In this document: piece after piece, positions 55,033 through 64,000 of the stretch
Numbering within the stretch: the first letter of the stretch is position 1
Layout of the letters: every line of letters begins with the position of its first letter
Assembly: GCA_017473265.1 (NCBI GenBank)
Contig: JAFULQ010000010.1
Span: 36,853-100,852, forward strand
Origin: Erysipelotrichaceae bacterium
GTDB taxonomy: Bacteria > Bacillota_I > Bacilli_A > Erysipelotrichales > Erysipelotrichaceae
Direction of reading: 5' to 3'
Length of the DNA stretch: 64,000 nt
Program-made: the position numbers and the translations under genes
Notes under the pieces: generated by a model
Seen by the model: only the letters and a program-made list of their open reading frames with translations
The model's database searches: none
Told to the model about the DNA's origin: nothing

Positions 55033-55236
55033 CTATTCTATATTATCTTTTCTGTATAATAAATATATTATACATCCACTAATTGCAATGCCACTAATGC
55101 AAATTAATAAAAGAAATAATTCATTCATTTCACCATCAAAAGGTTTAAATCTCGCAATATAATACATTAGCAAATATGGTAATGTTGAATAAATCAACAG
55201 CACTACATAAGAAAATACTTTGTTATTTTTTTCCAT
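55033..55236 (-). CDS. Small two-helix membrane protein
   Basis: 67 residues starting at ATG 55236 (SD TAGGAGAAG). Two hydrophobic helices, FSYVVLLIYSTLPYLLMYYI (about 7-26) and LFLLLICISGIAISGCIIYLLY (about 40-61), short loops of polar residues, and a charged C-terminus. Stands downstream of the 279-residue gene that follows the RHS gene; the frames overlap only in the unused N-terminal extension. No family recognised. It could be part of an immunity or accessory set for the RHS protein, by position only. Confidence 0.55.
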   Translation of the reverse strand: MEKNNKVFSYVVLLIYSTLPYLLMYYIARFKPFDGEMNELFLLLICISGIAISGCIIYLLYRKDNIE

Positions 55237-55270
55237 ACAAACTTCTCCTACTTCTTTCATAACTTTAAAA

Positions 55271-56110
55271 CTAATCATTGAGTCTATTTTTGATGTCTAC
55301 ATAGCTCATTTCTCCAATAGGTGTTCTATATTTCACATCAAGAATATCAAATAATTCTTCACGCTTTTCAAAATAATCATTACGTTTCTTTTTGCGATTA
55401 TCTCTAGCTATGAATAACTTACCTCGTTCGCTTTTAACAATTACACAAAATAATACAAATGGTAGATGACCACCATGATTCAAACGATGATTTAACATCC
55501 CATTCCATTCATCAACAATAACAACAATTGTAGATTCAATATTCACCCAATCTTTAGGACTTTCATAAAATCTTCCCCATTTTCCACAAATCATATTTAA
55601 ATAAGGTTTATATCCTGGGTAAGTGTTTCCTTGCCCCGGAATCGTTTTATTTGGCATTTTATCTGATTCATAATCTACGTAAATTTCACAATCATATGTC
55701 GGATTTTTATAAACGCCTATTTTCTCTTTTGGAAAAGGTGCATCTTCATTAGCAAATAAAGTAAATTCTTCATTTACACTTGTTTTTAAATTAAACTCAT
55801 ATACATATCCTTTATTAATGCAATTTTTTTTAATTGTATCCATCAATTCTTCATCGTTATGATAATCAAAAATATATATATCACTTTTAATTTTTTTATA
55901 ATGATAACCATATGTTTTAAACCAAATTATATGTAGTACGATAATTATTTGAATAACACAAAATAAACAAACAGCAATTGTAACAGTCAAATTTATATCA
56001 AATGGTTCTGATATTAACAAATAGAAAAAACAAGCATATAATAGAATAACTGAAATAATAGTTAATCGATATACTGTTTTTTCAAATATAATTCGTTTAT
56101 TTTCATTCAT
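55271..56110 (-). CDS. Uncharacterised two-helix membrane protein next to RHS
   Basis: 279 residues from ATG 56110 (SD GAGGGG; ATG 56128 lies before the SD). Two membrane helices close together (ISVILLYACFFYLLI, VTIAVCLFCVIQIIIVLHIIW) are followed by a large cytoplasmic domain with YESDKMPNKTIPGQGNTY and EWNGMLNHRLNHGGHLPF, and a basic RDNRKKKRNDYFEKREELF segment. No family recognised. It immediately follows the RHS gene, the classical place of an immunity gene, but nothing in its sequence proves this role. Confidence 0.6.
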   Translation of the reverse strand: MNENKRIIFEKTVYRLTIISVILLYACFFYLLISEPFDINLTVTIAVCLFCVIQIIIVLHIIWFKTYGYHYKKIKSDIYIFDYHNDEELMDTIKKNCINKGYVYEFNLKTSVNEEFTLFANEDAPFPKEKIGVYKNPTYDCEIYVDYESDKMPNKTIPGQGNTYPGYKPYLNMICGKWGRFYESPKDWVNIESTIVVIVDEWNGMLNHRLNHGGHLPFVLFCVIVKSERGKLFIARDNRKKKRNDYFEKREELFDILDVKYRTPIGEMSYVDIKNRLND

Positions 56111-56127
56111 AAATCCAATTCCCCTCA

Positions 56128-59100
56128 TTAAGCAAAACCATATCTTGATTCAAATATATTCTTAAAAATATGTTGTTTAACTGTTTGTTGTCTTGCAAGC
56201 GATGATTTGCTACCATTACTTTGTTTTATAGATGTTTTTTTACCCAAATGTTTAATAATTATTGTTGAAGTAGAATCAATAAGAGCATTAGATAAACTCG
56301 AAATAGTATCAGTAATATATCTAGCAGCAACTTCATCTTTGCCAAATTTAGCAAGTGAAGAAAAACTAAAAGTGGTTAAAACACCTGATAGCAATCCACT
56401 AAAAAAAGCAGCATATATACTATGTCCCTCTTCATATACACTTCCCATAGTATATGCAAAAGCCAGCATACCAGCAAAGTAATTCCCCATCTTAAAATAC
56501 CCTACTCCACCAATAACTGCAGCCATTATTCCATCCGTCACAGTAAATTCATCACCAGTCACTTTTGCCATCACTAAAGAAATACCAACATTTATTACTG
56601 CATTGACAACAAATCCCCAAATATCTCCTTCACCATCTATGCGATTAATTGGATTATTAGCGCAGTAGGCATATAAATTTAAGCTATTGTAATCTTCATT
56701 AGCACCTAGATTATCAATATTATCAGCATTAATAAACCTACCAACATTAGAATCATAATATCTACTATTTAGATAATAATATCCAGTTTCACTATCATAA
56801 TAGTAACTTCTATATCTGATTGGATTAATTGTACCAATTGTTCCAGAAATATTATTTACTGTACAATTTCCCCATCCATCATATGTATAACTAGCTACTA
56901 AACTTCCTGAACTATTTAAGATTCCTACTACATCATTCGTTCCATTTCTTACATAAATGTATCTAGTTCCATTATATACAAAGCTACTCGCATTTCCTAG
57001 TGCATCATATTCATATATTAATGTGTTTGAACCTTTTGTTTCTTGTAAGATTCTATTTCCTGATACTACATAATTTGTAGTTGTACTTCCTACTTTTTTA
57101 CTTATTCTTATTCCATCTTGATTATATTTATACTCAGTTATTGTATTATCATCTACTATTTTCTCTAATCTTCTAAAATTCCATGTAAATGTTTTACCAT
57201 CATGATACGTTAATGGATTACCTATATTATCATAGGTAATTGTATGGTTATTATAGGATGTTAATAAGTCTTTCCAGTCAGAGTCTCCATAAGTATATGT
57301 TTCTGTTGAAATTGGATTTCCACTTACTGCTTCTTCTGTATAATTGTAAGTCTTAGCTGAAGTGATATTTCCACCTTTATCATATGTAAATACATATGTT
57401 TTTCCTAGTTCTTCATTATTTTCTCTAGTTAATTGGTTTAACTTATCATACTGATATGTATTCTCATAATTTCCATATTCGATTTTGCTTATATTTCCAA
57501 AATCATCAAATGTATAATTGTATGTATTACTTCCTCCATTATAAGAGTTAACGACACTACTTAATACATTCGTTGTTGTATCATTTCCTTGTATTGCTTC
57601 ATCTTTATCTACTTCTAAATAATTATATGTTGTAGTTAATGCATCTGTACTTCCTACTTTATAAGTTGATGTCTTGATTCTTCTTAAGAAATCTCTTGTA
57701 TATGAAATACTTGATTGACTATTATTAGTATTCCAATTAACTGTTTGTACTTCTTCTCTAGGATTATAACTTACACTTGTACTACTTGAGTTACCTCCTT
57801 TTTCATATCCTGTTTTTGATAACAAGTTACTATCTTTCTTATAGGTATTATAAAGATAAGTACCATCACTTCTTTCTTCTTCTGTTACATTACCATTTAA
57901 ATCATAACTATAACGGATTGAACCATCTGCATTATGATCAATGAATCGTCCTATCTTTCCTTCATTTCCATATTTCCATGAATACTTCTTAACGGTTCCT
58001 TCATAGATAGCGGTTACTCTCTCTAGTTCATCATATTCATAATTTAATGTTTCATTTTTAGTACTTGATATTTTATAAGTTGTACTATTTAAAGTTCCAT
58101 TCTTAGCTCCATATGTATAAGAGGCTAGTTCATGATTTCCCACTTTAATAGATGATACATTTCCAAATTCATCATAATTAAATGTATACACAACATCTGT
58201 TGTTTCACCTGTTGTATTATGACTTATGGTTTTAACCAATCCTAATGGTGTATATGTGTAATTTACTTTTGAGCCTTCTGTAGTTACACTTTGTATTTTT
58301 GATGTATTTCCTTGATAAGTATAGTTTGTTACTATATCATCTTCAGTTGAACTATTATCACTACCTTGTGCAGTTACTTTATCAATATTACCGTTTGCTT
58401 GATTAAAGGTATAATTCGTTACTTTACCTCTTTCATCTGTATATTTACTAATATAGTTACTATCATAGGTTATATATCCAGATTCATATTTCTTTTCACC
58501 ATTAATACTGGTGCTCTTTAGATTACCTAAATCATCATACTCATATTTTGTTGTAACTGTTCTACTTGTGTCTGTTACTGAAACATTATAATCAGTATAA
58601 ACTTCTGTATCTACTTTACCTTTGCCATTATAAGTATATACTGTATCTATTAGATAATTGGTATCATCTTTACGTTTATATTCATGTTTTTTAACTACAT
58701 CTATAGTATTAGTTGTTCCATCATCTTCAGTAATCGTAATATCCATGTATTCTGTCTTTATGATATTACCTTCTGCATCTTGTTCTGTTATCACTCTACC
58801 TTTGTCGTCATGTTCATATGTTGTTCCAAAGCTTTCTACATACATTTGAATATTATCAAACATACCTTCTGCTTTTTGATAACTATAATACAATCTAACT
58901 TCTATACTTGAATAATCAGCAGGAGCTACTACACTTCCTGATGCATATTGCCAGTTTTTAGAAGCACTAGAGAAATACACATCTTGTCTTCCTACTTCTT
59001 CTCCACTAGCGCCTTTATAATACACATGGATTTTAACACTTCTTTCACGAGTATTCCCTACACCGAGTGTATTAAATCCTTTTTGCACCATAGATGTATT

Positions 59101-62100
59101 CTTATTCCATCCACTTAATACAAACACATCACCTTTTTTACCCTTGATATTAACTTCTTGCATTAAATACTTTGCTTTATCTACTCCACCAGAGATTTTA
59201 AACATACTTGTGTCATCATAAGATCCACTATAGATTTTATCTGTACTACTATCTAAATCACTCTTATATGTCCAATAACTTACACTAGTACTTCCTGCTG
59301 CTTCTTTAAAATGTCCATTTTCAATAAAATTGTATCGATTAGCTACTGTTCCTTTTTCTAGTTGGATATTCTTTACCAAGACTTCTCCAGTCATATCAGT
59401 TGTGCCAATTTCAATATTCCAATTATTTGCACTTACAGCACTAGTTGGAGTAAAAGTATAGGTGATTCTTCTCCATTCACCTGTGCCACTATAGATTCTA
59501 CTTTTATACAAAGTATTGTCATGATAAACGCCTACATAAGCTCCACCTGAACCACTTAGACTATTAATCTTTACATAGGCACTAACGGTATATGATTCAT
59601 TCGCGCTTATTGCATAATTAACTTGTTGTCTTAAATAAGCACTATTAGTTAATTTAAACGCTTGTCCTGTGAATTCTGCCTTTGTTTCATTATTTGTATT
59701 AACCAAGGTAATGGTTTGATTACTAGTCCAATTTGTATTATCTTTTGGACTATGATTAACAGCTAGATTAATTGTACTTGTTTGTAATTTAGATTCAAAG
59801 TTTAATGTATGTTTATTATTATCTTCAGTATTTGTATACTTACCATAGACAGCATTACCTTCACTATCTTTTACACAAACTGTATGTCCAGCATTATCAA
59901 ACATGTACGTTAATACATATCCATCTTCATCTGTTACAATTGTTTCTCCTAAATCATAACTAATACTTAATGAATCACCTTCATTACCACTTGTACCATA
60001 TCTTGTAAGCTTAGATACACGTTTAGGACTAAAACTTAGATAGTCAACTTTAACTTTACCTTCATTACTATTGGACACTTCTTGTAATTCACCTGTTGTA
60101 GTATAAACAAAGGTAATTACATTATTATCTGGTTGTGTAATTGTACTTAAATAGTCACCATTATATGTATACGTGATTTCTCGATTGCCTGCATATTTGA
60201 TTTTTGATAATTGATTTGAAGCATTATATTCCAAAGTAGTAACTCTTCCTGCACCATCTGTAATACTCGTTAATTGACCATTGGTATATGTATATTGTTG
60301 AATCTTATTATTTGTTTTATCTTCTACTTTATCTAAAAATCCTGTACTTTTATTAAACACTATTCTCTGTGTTTTATTATCAATTGTAATACTATTATCA
60401 TTATCATTCGCGTACAATTTCACATCAGTATCAAATTCTTTTTGATAACGATTTTGATTGGCTTCTTTATGGAAATAATGTGTTGTACCGTCTTCATCAA
60501 TCATTTCATATCGATCTTTTGATTGATTATAAGTAATCTCCATGCTTACATTCAAACGCATACCTTTTCCATATTTCATACTACTAGAAACTGGACTTAC
60601 TTCATCTCTTTGGTGATGATTATACACATGACTAATTCCTACTGGTAGATAGTTACCACTCATTGAAAAATCATTATAAGTATAGATTAGATTACCATTA
60701 AAATCACCTACATTAAATGTCCCCATACTTGTAGTATTCATGGTTTGATATGTTAAGTATGGCTCTAATCCATCTTGTGATATATACGTTACTGATGCAT
60801 AAGGCCATCTTGATGGGAAACTACCATTTCTTGTCGTAACAAATGTCGCATACATATAATTTCCATTTTCATTTTCAGAGGCAAATCCCAATCCATAGTT
60901 ATCACTATTTTGGTACCAACCTCTTACAATTCTAGTCACATCAAAATTATAAAAATATCCAACAGTTTCATGATTACACGCTGCATAGTCTGTAGGGTTT
61001 AAACAATTTCCTGCCAACTTGTTCCATGTCAAATTCTTCATGCTTGTATTAGTAAGGATTTCATTACAAATTACATATACAGTTTTACCACTACCACCAT
61101 AGTTTAACTGACTCAAATAGGCATTTGCTTGAATCACCATATCCGATTCATCTAATGTTGGCAAATTAAACTTCATAGCCCCTCTTAACTTTCCATAACT
61201 ACTCGCTTCTTTACCTACATATAACGCACCATATTGATACATACTGGTACTATTTGGACTAGCACTATACACACTAGTATTATCTACAGAACTATTCGTT
61301 AACTGTTCGCTAATTGTTGGATCGACTATAACAGGATATGCTCTATCTTCTTGTAATAGCCATTCAGAGTCCAATTCCATCTTAATATATTCATCTTCAA
61401 TACTTAATGTAATTCCATCATGAAAAATACCATTACTATCTAACATGAATGGTGCTTCAATATAATATGCGATTTCATTATGTTTACTTACTACTACTTT
61501 ATTATCTACTACTTCAATATCATATCCATTAGTATCTAATTGATAATAAATTACATGTTGTACTTCTTTATTCTTTAATATTATGTTCTCTTTTACTTGT
61601 TTATAACTCAACTGATATTGTACATCAATATTCTCTAAAATATCCTCATACTCAATCACATTACTTACTGCTTTATTACTAGCAATTGTTTTCTCTTCTT
61701 CATCTTCTACATATTTCACTACAGAATCTTCATTATATCCAACGATACCCCACTTAATATTCATATTTCCATCATGAATATGTAATAAAGTATCTTTTGC
61801 CTTTTTAGAAAACTTTACTTTCCATTTATCATTTTTAGTATTCTCTACTTCATCTGTATTATTATCTTCTAAAGTATTATCCACTTCTTGAAAGGAACCA
61901 TTTTCATCTACTTCATGTACTTGTGTTTCATATACATATGCCTGCATTGTGCCATCATACATTTCAAAGTGTTTTACAAACTCTTCTCTTAAATCTACTT
62001 TTTCTTCTTTAATATCCTCTACATCATATGAAACAGGATTATTTTCAAAGATATTTACACTTTTCTCTATGTTTTCTGCAGTTGTATTAACAACATTTTG

Positions 62101-62211
62101 TGTGTCATCATTAGTATCTATTGCATATACTGGTTGATACAACATAGAAATAGACATAGTAATACATAATAATATTACTAATAGTTGTTTACATTGCTTA
62201 AATTTATTCAT
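56128..62211 (-). CDS. RHS/YD-repeat surface protein, polymorphic-toxin-like
   Basis: 2027 residues. A signal peptide (cleavage near VYA-ID at about 30) is followed by a charged N-terminal region, a DNRLRE domain (about 310-500, with YGKLRGAMKFNLP), a wall- or carbohydrate-associated part with YD motifs (about 640-800), a beta-sandwich pair resembling carbohydrate-binding modules (about 850-1110), a long YD-repeat array (to about 1790) and the RHS core end (SRYYDSNVGRFINADN, YAYCANNPINRIDGEG). The 165-residue tail (from about 1863) is hydrophobic and glycine-rich, without a recognised toxin motif. WapA-like RHS proteins deliver C-terminal toxins at contact; whether this tail is active is open. 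A cre site lies upstream. Confidence 0.9.
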   Translation of the reverse strand: MNKFKQCKQLLVILLCITMSISMLYQPVYAIDTNDDTQNVVNTTAENIEKSVNIFENNPVSYDVEDIKEEKVDLREEFVKHFEMYDGTMQAYVYETQVHEVDENGSFQEVDNTLEDNNTDEVENTKNDKWKVKFSKKAKDTLLHIHDGNMNIKWGIVGYNEDSVVKYVEDEEEKTIASNKAVSNVIEYEDILENIDVQYQLSYKQVKENIILKNKEVQHVIYYQLDTNGYDIEVVDNKVVVSKHNEIAYYIEAPFMLDSNGIFHDGITLSIEDEYIKMELDSEWLLQEDRAYPVIVDPTISEQLTNSSVDNTSVYSASPNSTSMYQYGALYVGKEASSYGKLRGAMKFNLPTLDESDMVIQANAYLSQLNYGGSGKTVYVICNEILTNTSMKNLTWNKLAGNCLNPTDYAACNHETVGYFYNFDVTRIVRGWYQNSDNYGLGFASENENGNYMYATFVTTRNGSFPSRWPYASVTYISQDGLEPYLTYQTMNTTSMGTFNVGDFNGNLIYTYNDFSMSGNYLPVGISHVYNHHQRDEVSPVSSSMKYGKGMRLNVSMEITYNQSKDRYEMIDEDGTTHYFHKEANQNRYQKEFDTDVKLYANDNDNSITIDNKTQRIVFNKSTGFLDKVEDKTNNKIQQYTYTNGQLTSITDGAGRVTTLEYNASNQLSKIKYAGNREITYTYNGDYLSTITQPDNNVITFVYTTTGELQEVSNSNEGKVKVDYLSFSPKRVSKLTRYGTSGNEGDSLSISYDLGETIVTDEDGYVLTYMFDNAGHTVCVKDSEGNAVYGKYTNTEDNNKHTLNFESKLQTSTINLAVNHSPKDNTNWTSNQTITLVNTNNETKAEFTGQAFKLTNSAYLRQQVNYAISANESYTVSAYVKINSLSGSGGAYVGVYHDNTLYKSRIYSGTGEWRRITYTFTPTSAVSANNWNIEIGTTDMTGEVLVKNIQLEKGTVANRYNFIENGHFKEAAGSTSVSYWTYKSDLDSSTDKIYSGSYDDTSMFKISGGVDKAKYLMQEVNIKGKKGDVFVLSGWNKNTSMVQKGFNTLGVGNTRERSVKIHVYYKGASGEEVGRQDVYFSSASKNWQYASGSVVAPADYSSIEVRLYYSYQKAEGMFDNIQMYVESFGTTYEHDDKGRVITEQDAEGNIIKTEYMDITITEDDGTTNTIDVVKKHEYKRKDDTNYLIDTVYTYNGKGKVDTEVYTDYNVSVTDTSRTVTTKYEYDDLGNLKSTSINGEKKYESGYITYDSNYISKYTDERGKVTNYTFNQANGNIDKVTAQGSDNSSTEDDIVTNYTYQGNTSKIQSVTTEGSKVNYTYTPLGLVKTISHNTTGETTDVVYTFNYDEFGNVSSIKVGNHELASYTYGAKNGTLNSTTYKISSTKNETLNYEYDELERVTAIYEGTVKKYSWKYGNEGKIGRFIDHNADGSIRYSYDLNGNVTEEERSDGTYLYNTYKKDSNLLSKTGYEKGGNSSSTSVSYNPREEVQTVNWNTNNSQSSISYTRDFLRRIKTSTYKVGSTDALTTTYNYLEVDKDEAIQGNDTTTNVLSSVVNSYNGGSNTYNYTFDDFGNISKIEYGNYENTYQYDKLNQLTRENNEELGKTYVFTYDKGGNITSAKTYNYTEEAVSGNPISTETYTYGDSDWKDLLTSYNNHTITYDNIGNPLTYHDGKTFTWNFRRLEKIVDDNTITEYKYNQDGIRISKKVGSTTTNYVVSGNRILQETKGSNTLIYEYDALGNASSFVYNGTRYIYVRNGTNDVVGILNSSGSLVASYTYDGWGNCTVNNISGTIGTINPIRYRSYYYDSETGYYYLNSRYYDSNVGRFINADNIDNLGANEDYNSLNLYAYCANNPINRIDGEGDIWGFVVNAVINVGISLVMAKVTGDEFTVTDGIMAAVIGGVGYFKMGNYFAGMLAFAYTMGSVYEEGHSIYAAFFSGLLSGVLTTFSFSSLAKFGKDEVAARYITDTISSLSNALIDSTSTIIIKHLGKKTSIKQSNGSKSSLARQQTVKQHIFKNIFESRYGFA

Positions 62212-62264
62212 TTTATTATTTCCTTTCTAACACAATAATATTACATATCAAACTTATCATATAT

Positions 62265-62278
62265 TGTAAGCGTTTTCT
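62265..62278 (-). promoter_or_regulatory. Catabolite-responsive element (cre) before the RHS gene
   Basis: TGTAAGCGTTTTCT on plus (AGAAAACGCTTACA on minus) matches 13 of 14 positions of the CcpA box TGWAANCGNTNWCA. It lies 54 bases before the RHS start. The RHS gene has SD AAAGGAAAT; the exact promoter is unclear. Confidence 0.6.
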
Positions 62279-62344
62279 ATAGATATTAATTACAATATTG
62301 CCAAACTTTATGTACAAACTAAAAAAACTTCTACTATGTCGGCG

Positions 62345-62452
62345 CTCTAAAGTTTTAGGTTGGGGTTGGTAAACTATACGGAATCGGGTTGGTAATTTCC
62401 AAACCTTTGATTTTTTTGAGGTTGGTATTATTTCTCTAAAGTTTTAGGTTGG
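62345..62452 (+). repeat. GGTTGG repeat cluster at the IS left end
   Basis: GGTTGG occurs five times, at 62358, 62364, 62387, 62420 and 62447, the last four followed by TA or TAA. The 19-base CTCTAAAGTTTTAGGTTGG is present twice. These look like transposase-binding subterminal repeats. Confidence 0.6.
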
Positions 62453-62535
62453 TAACTTATAAAAATTAAAACCCTTCATATGTTAAAATTTCACCGACCA
62501 AAGAGAAATTTTTATGAAGGGAGGAAACTATTCCT

Positions 62536-63858
62536 ATGAAAGATTTTATCATATCAGTATTTAATATCCCACCAAATAATATTGAATCTTTACACTCTAT
62601 CAAAGAAGGAAATGCATTAAACTTTTATATTACTTTAAAGAAAAAATATATAGAATGTCCTAAATGTGGTGCTAGTTCAATATTTTATGGATCTAGAAAA
62701 AGAATTATTAAACACCCTGTTCTATCAAATCTTGATGGACACATCTTCTGGTTAGCACAACGATACCAATGTACTCAATGTAATTCTATTTTCACTGAAC
62801 CAAATCCTTTTTCTTTTAAAGGACATTCTCTAAGCATTGCTACAGAAACGGCTATTATGTTAGATTTAAAAAATTCTAATCTTACCTACAAAGACATTGC
62901 TGCACGTAATCACGTTTCTTCTTCAACTGTTCAAACTCTTTTTGATAGTTGGGTTAATGTTTCTAGACTTCATCTATCTGAATCTATCGGTATTGATGAA
63001 ATTCATTCTGATATGGCTAAATACGGTAGTTCATATCTCTGTATCATTGTAGATAATGTTAAACGATCATTGCTTGAAATACTGCCTTCTAGAGCTAAGC
63101 ATTATTTAAATAACTATTTTGATAAAATACCTCAAAAAGAAAAAGATTCCGTTCTTTATGTCACCATTGACATGTGGGAACCTTATCTAGATGTAGCTAA
63201 ACGCAATTTTAAAAACGCTATTGTTGCGATTGACCCTTTTCATGTTATTAAACATTTAACCGACGCTTTTAGTGATATGCGTATTAATATTATGAATCAA
63301 ACCGTATATGGAAGTGATACATATTATCTTTTAAAAACATGGCATAAGTTATTAGAATCAGATTTTGAATTAGATAATGAACCTAAATATAATAATCGCT
63401 TTAAGAGGAAACTAAACTACCGTGATTTATATGAAATGTTACTAGATATTGATGACAACCTTACTTGTGCTTATCATCTTAAAGAATTATATAGACAATT
63501 CAATAAAGAAGCCACATATGAAAATGCTAGTATGTGGCTTGACCAAATTATAGATTGTTTTACTAAAGCTGAAATACCTTTTTATCTTGAATTTATTAAT
63601 ATTCTTACAAAATGGAAACCTTATATTATTAATTCTTTTAAGCGACCCCATGATGATAAAAAATTATCAAATGCTTTATCTGAAAATATAAATTCACAAA
63701 TTAGAGCTCATTTAGCTATTTCAAGAGGTGTTTCTAACTTTAGTAGATTTCGCAAACGAATGCTTTTTTCTTTTAATTCACATGTTTTTTATTCATCTAC
63801 AAGGCATCTTAAGTCTGATAAGAGAAAAGGTAAACCTCGTGGAAAATACAAAAAATAA
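62536..63858 (+). CDS. ISL3-family transposase
   Basis: 440 residues with the ISL3 (IS204/IS1001/IS1096/IS1165) layout: an N-terminal zinc ribbon (ECPKCGASSIF, then CTQCNSIF), a helix-turn-helix (YKDIAARNHVSSSTVQTLF) and the DDE catalytic domain with D in SIGIDEIHSD, D in YVTIDMWEPY, AIVAIDPFHVIKHL and E in NALSENINSQIRA. SD AAGGGAGGA stands before the ATG. No frameshift is seen, so it may be active. Confidence 0.94.
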   Translation: MKDFIISVFNIPPNNIESLHSIKEGNALNFYITLKKKYIECPKCGASSIFYGSRKRIIKHPVLSNLDGHIFWLAQRYQCTQCNSIFTEPNPFSFKGHSLSIATETAIMLDLKNSNLTYKDIAARNHVSSSTVQTLFDSWVNVSRLHLSESIGIDEIHSDMAKYGSSYLCIIVDNVKRSLLEILPSRAKHYLNNYFDKIPQKEKDSVLYVTIDMWEPYLDVAKRNFKNAIVAIDPFHVIKHLTDAFSDMRINIMNQTVYGSDTYYLLKTWHKLLESDFELDNEPKYNNRFKRKLNYRDLYEMLLDIDDNLTCAYHLKELYRQFNKEATYENASMWLDQIIDCFTKAEIPFYLEFINILTKWKPYIINSFKRPHDDKKLSNALSENINSQIRAHLAISRGVSNFSRFRKRMLFSFNSHVFYSSTRHLKSDKRKGKPRGKYKK

Positions 63859-63887
63859 CTAATAATTTTATACTTTTTGGTCATAAG

Positions 63888-63936
63888 AAAAGACAGATTA
63901 TCGAAGGATATTCACTTCTTGATATCTGTCTTTTTT
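63888..63936 (+). terminator. Terminator inside the IS
   Basis: AAAGACAGA, an interrupted stem with GAAG and CTTC, TCTGTCTTT, TTTT. It ends transcription of the transposase gene within the element. Confidence 0.75.
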
Positions 63937-64000
63937 GCTTTTTGCCAACCTAATTATTTAGAGTGGGGTTTCCCAAAACAACCTAATAATTTAGATTACT

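Larger units (their letters stand above)
62341..63995 (+). mobile_element. ISL3-family insertion sequence
   Basis: An ISL3-type element. Its left end at 62341 starts GGCGCTCTAAAG and the motif CTCTAAAGTTTTAGGTTGG occurs at 62345 and again at 62434. On the right, inverted copies CCAACCTAATTATTTAGAG (63945-63963) and CAACCTAATAATTTAGA (63979-63995) occur. The outermost right end lies close to or beyond the window edge, so target duplication cannot be read. Between left end and transposase there is nothing but repeats. Confidence 0.8.

Noticed and set aside
56700..60500. Repetitive YD-type sequence looking like tandem DNA repeats
   Set aside because: The units are protein-level YD repeats with variable bases; I see no exact long DNA repeat or CRISPR-like spacing.
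62212..62340. Search for a gene between the RHS start and the IS left end
   Set aside because: The stretch holds the RHS leader, SD and cre site and then AT-rich sequence; no supported ORF or RNA gene was seen.

Overview
The window is a low-GC Bacillota chromosome segment. Ordinary Firmicute operons (dxr-rseP, smc-ftsY-ylxM, rimP-nusA-rnpM-infB-rbfA, nusB-xseAB-ispA-dxs-tlyA-recN-spoIVB), an acetate kinase, endospore genes (spo0A, spoIIM, spoIVB, spoIIIAH) and two Mollicute-like traits (an SMC of about 980 residues and a NusA with a long acidic tail) point to a spore-forming or formerly spore-forming relative of the Erysipelotrichia. That placement is an inference; no rRNA or tRNA gene was seen.

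Layout. 1-2.5 kb (+): end of cdsA, then dxr and rseP. 2.5-3.1 kb (-): a YfcE-type phosphoesterase. 3.2-9.6 kb (+): smc, ftsY, ylxM, ackA and nrnA, ended by a palindromic terminator. 9.6-16.2 kb (+): dnaE, broken by an in-frame TAG, a two-component pair, a 42-residue ORF and a DUF349 protein. 16.2-29.5 kb (-): an M20 hydrolase, lactate permease, the spo0A-spoIIM-xerD-deoB cluster, YjiH, YgjV, a PadR/DUF2812 pair, a methyltransferase, an HD protein and an acyltransferase with a zinc ribbon. 29.6-37 kb (-): a TPR protein, a DUF5714-ArsC fusion and an HscC-type Hsp70 with a 1050-residue J/TPR partner. 37.2-48.8 kb (-): a hydrolase, then spoIVB-recN-tlyA-dxs-ispA-xseB-xseA-nusB, an Asp23 protein, spoIIIAH, ribF and truB. 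48.9-49.8 kb (+): a PAP2 phosphatase. 49.8-54.9 kb (-): rbfA-infB-rnpM-nusA-rimP. 55-62.2 kb (-): two orphan membrane proteins and a 2027-residue RHS/YD-repeat surface protein. 62.3 kb to the end: an ISL3-family insertion sequence.

How the genes work together. Isoprenoid precursor synthesis is represented by dxr, dxs and ispA, in two separate operons. SRP targeting (ftsY, ylxM) follows chromosome organisation (smc). The sporulation regulator and morphogenesis genes are present but dispersed, with spoIVB about 15 kb from spo0A. The hscC-J/TPR pair resembles the HscC-DjlB/DjlC chaperone module.

The points most worth checking are the TAG inside dnaE, a one-base frame conflict at the start of spo0A together with a Spo0A box in its promoter, the PadR operators built into a promoter, a CcpA (cre) site before the RHS gene, the DUF5714-ArsC fusion, and the large J/TPR protein with its C-terminal cysteine cluster.
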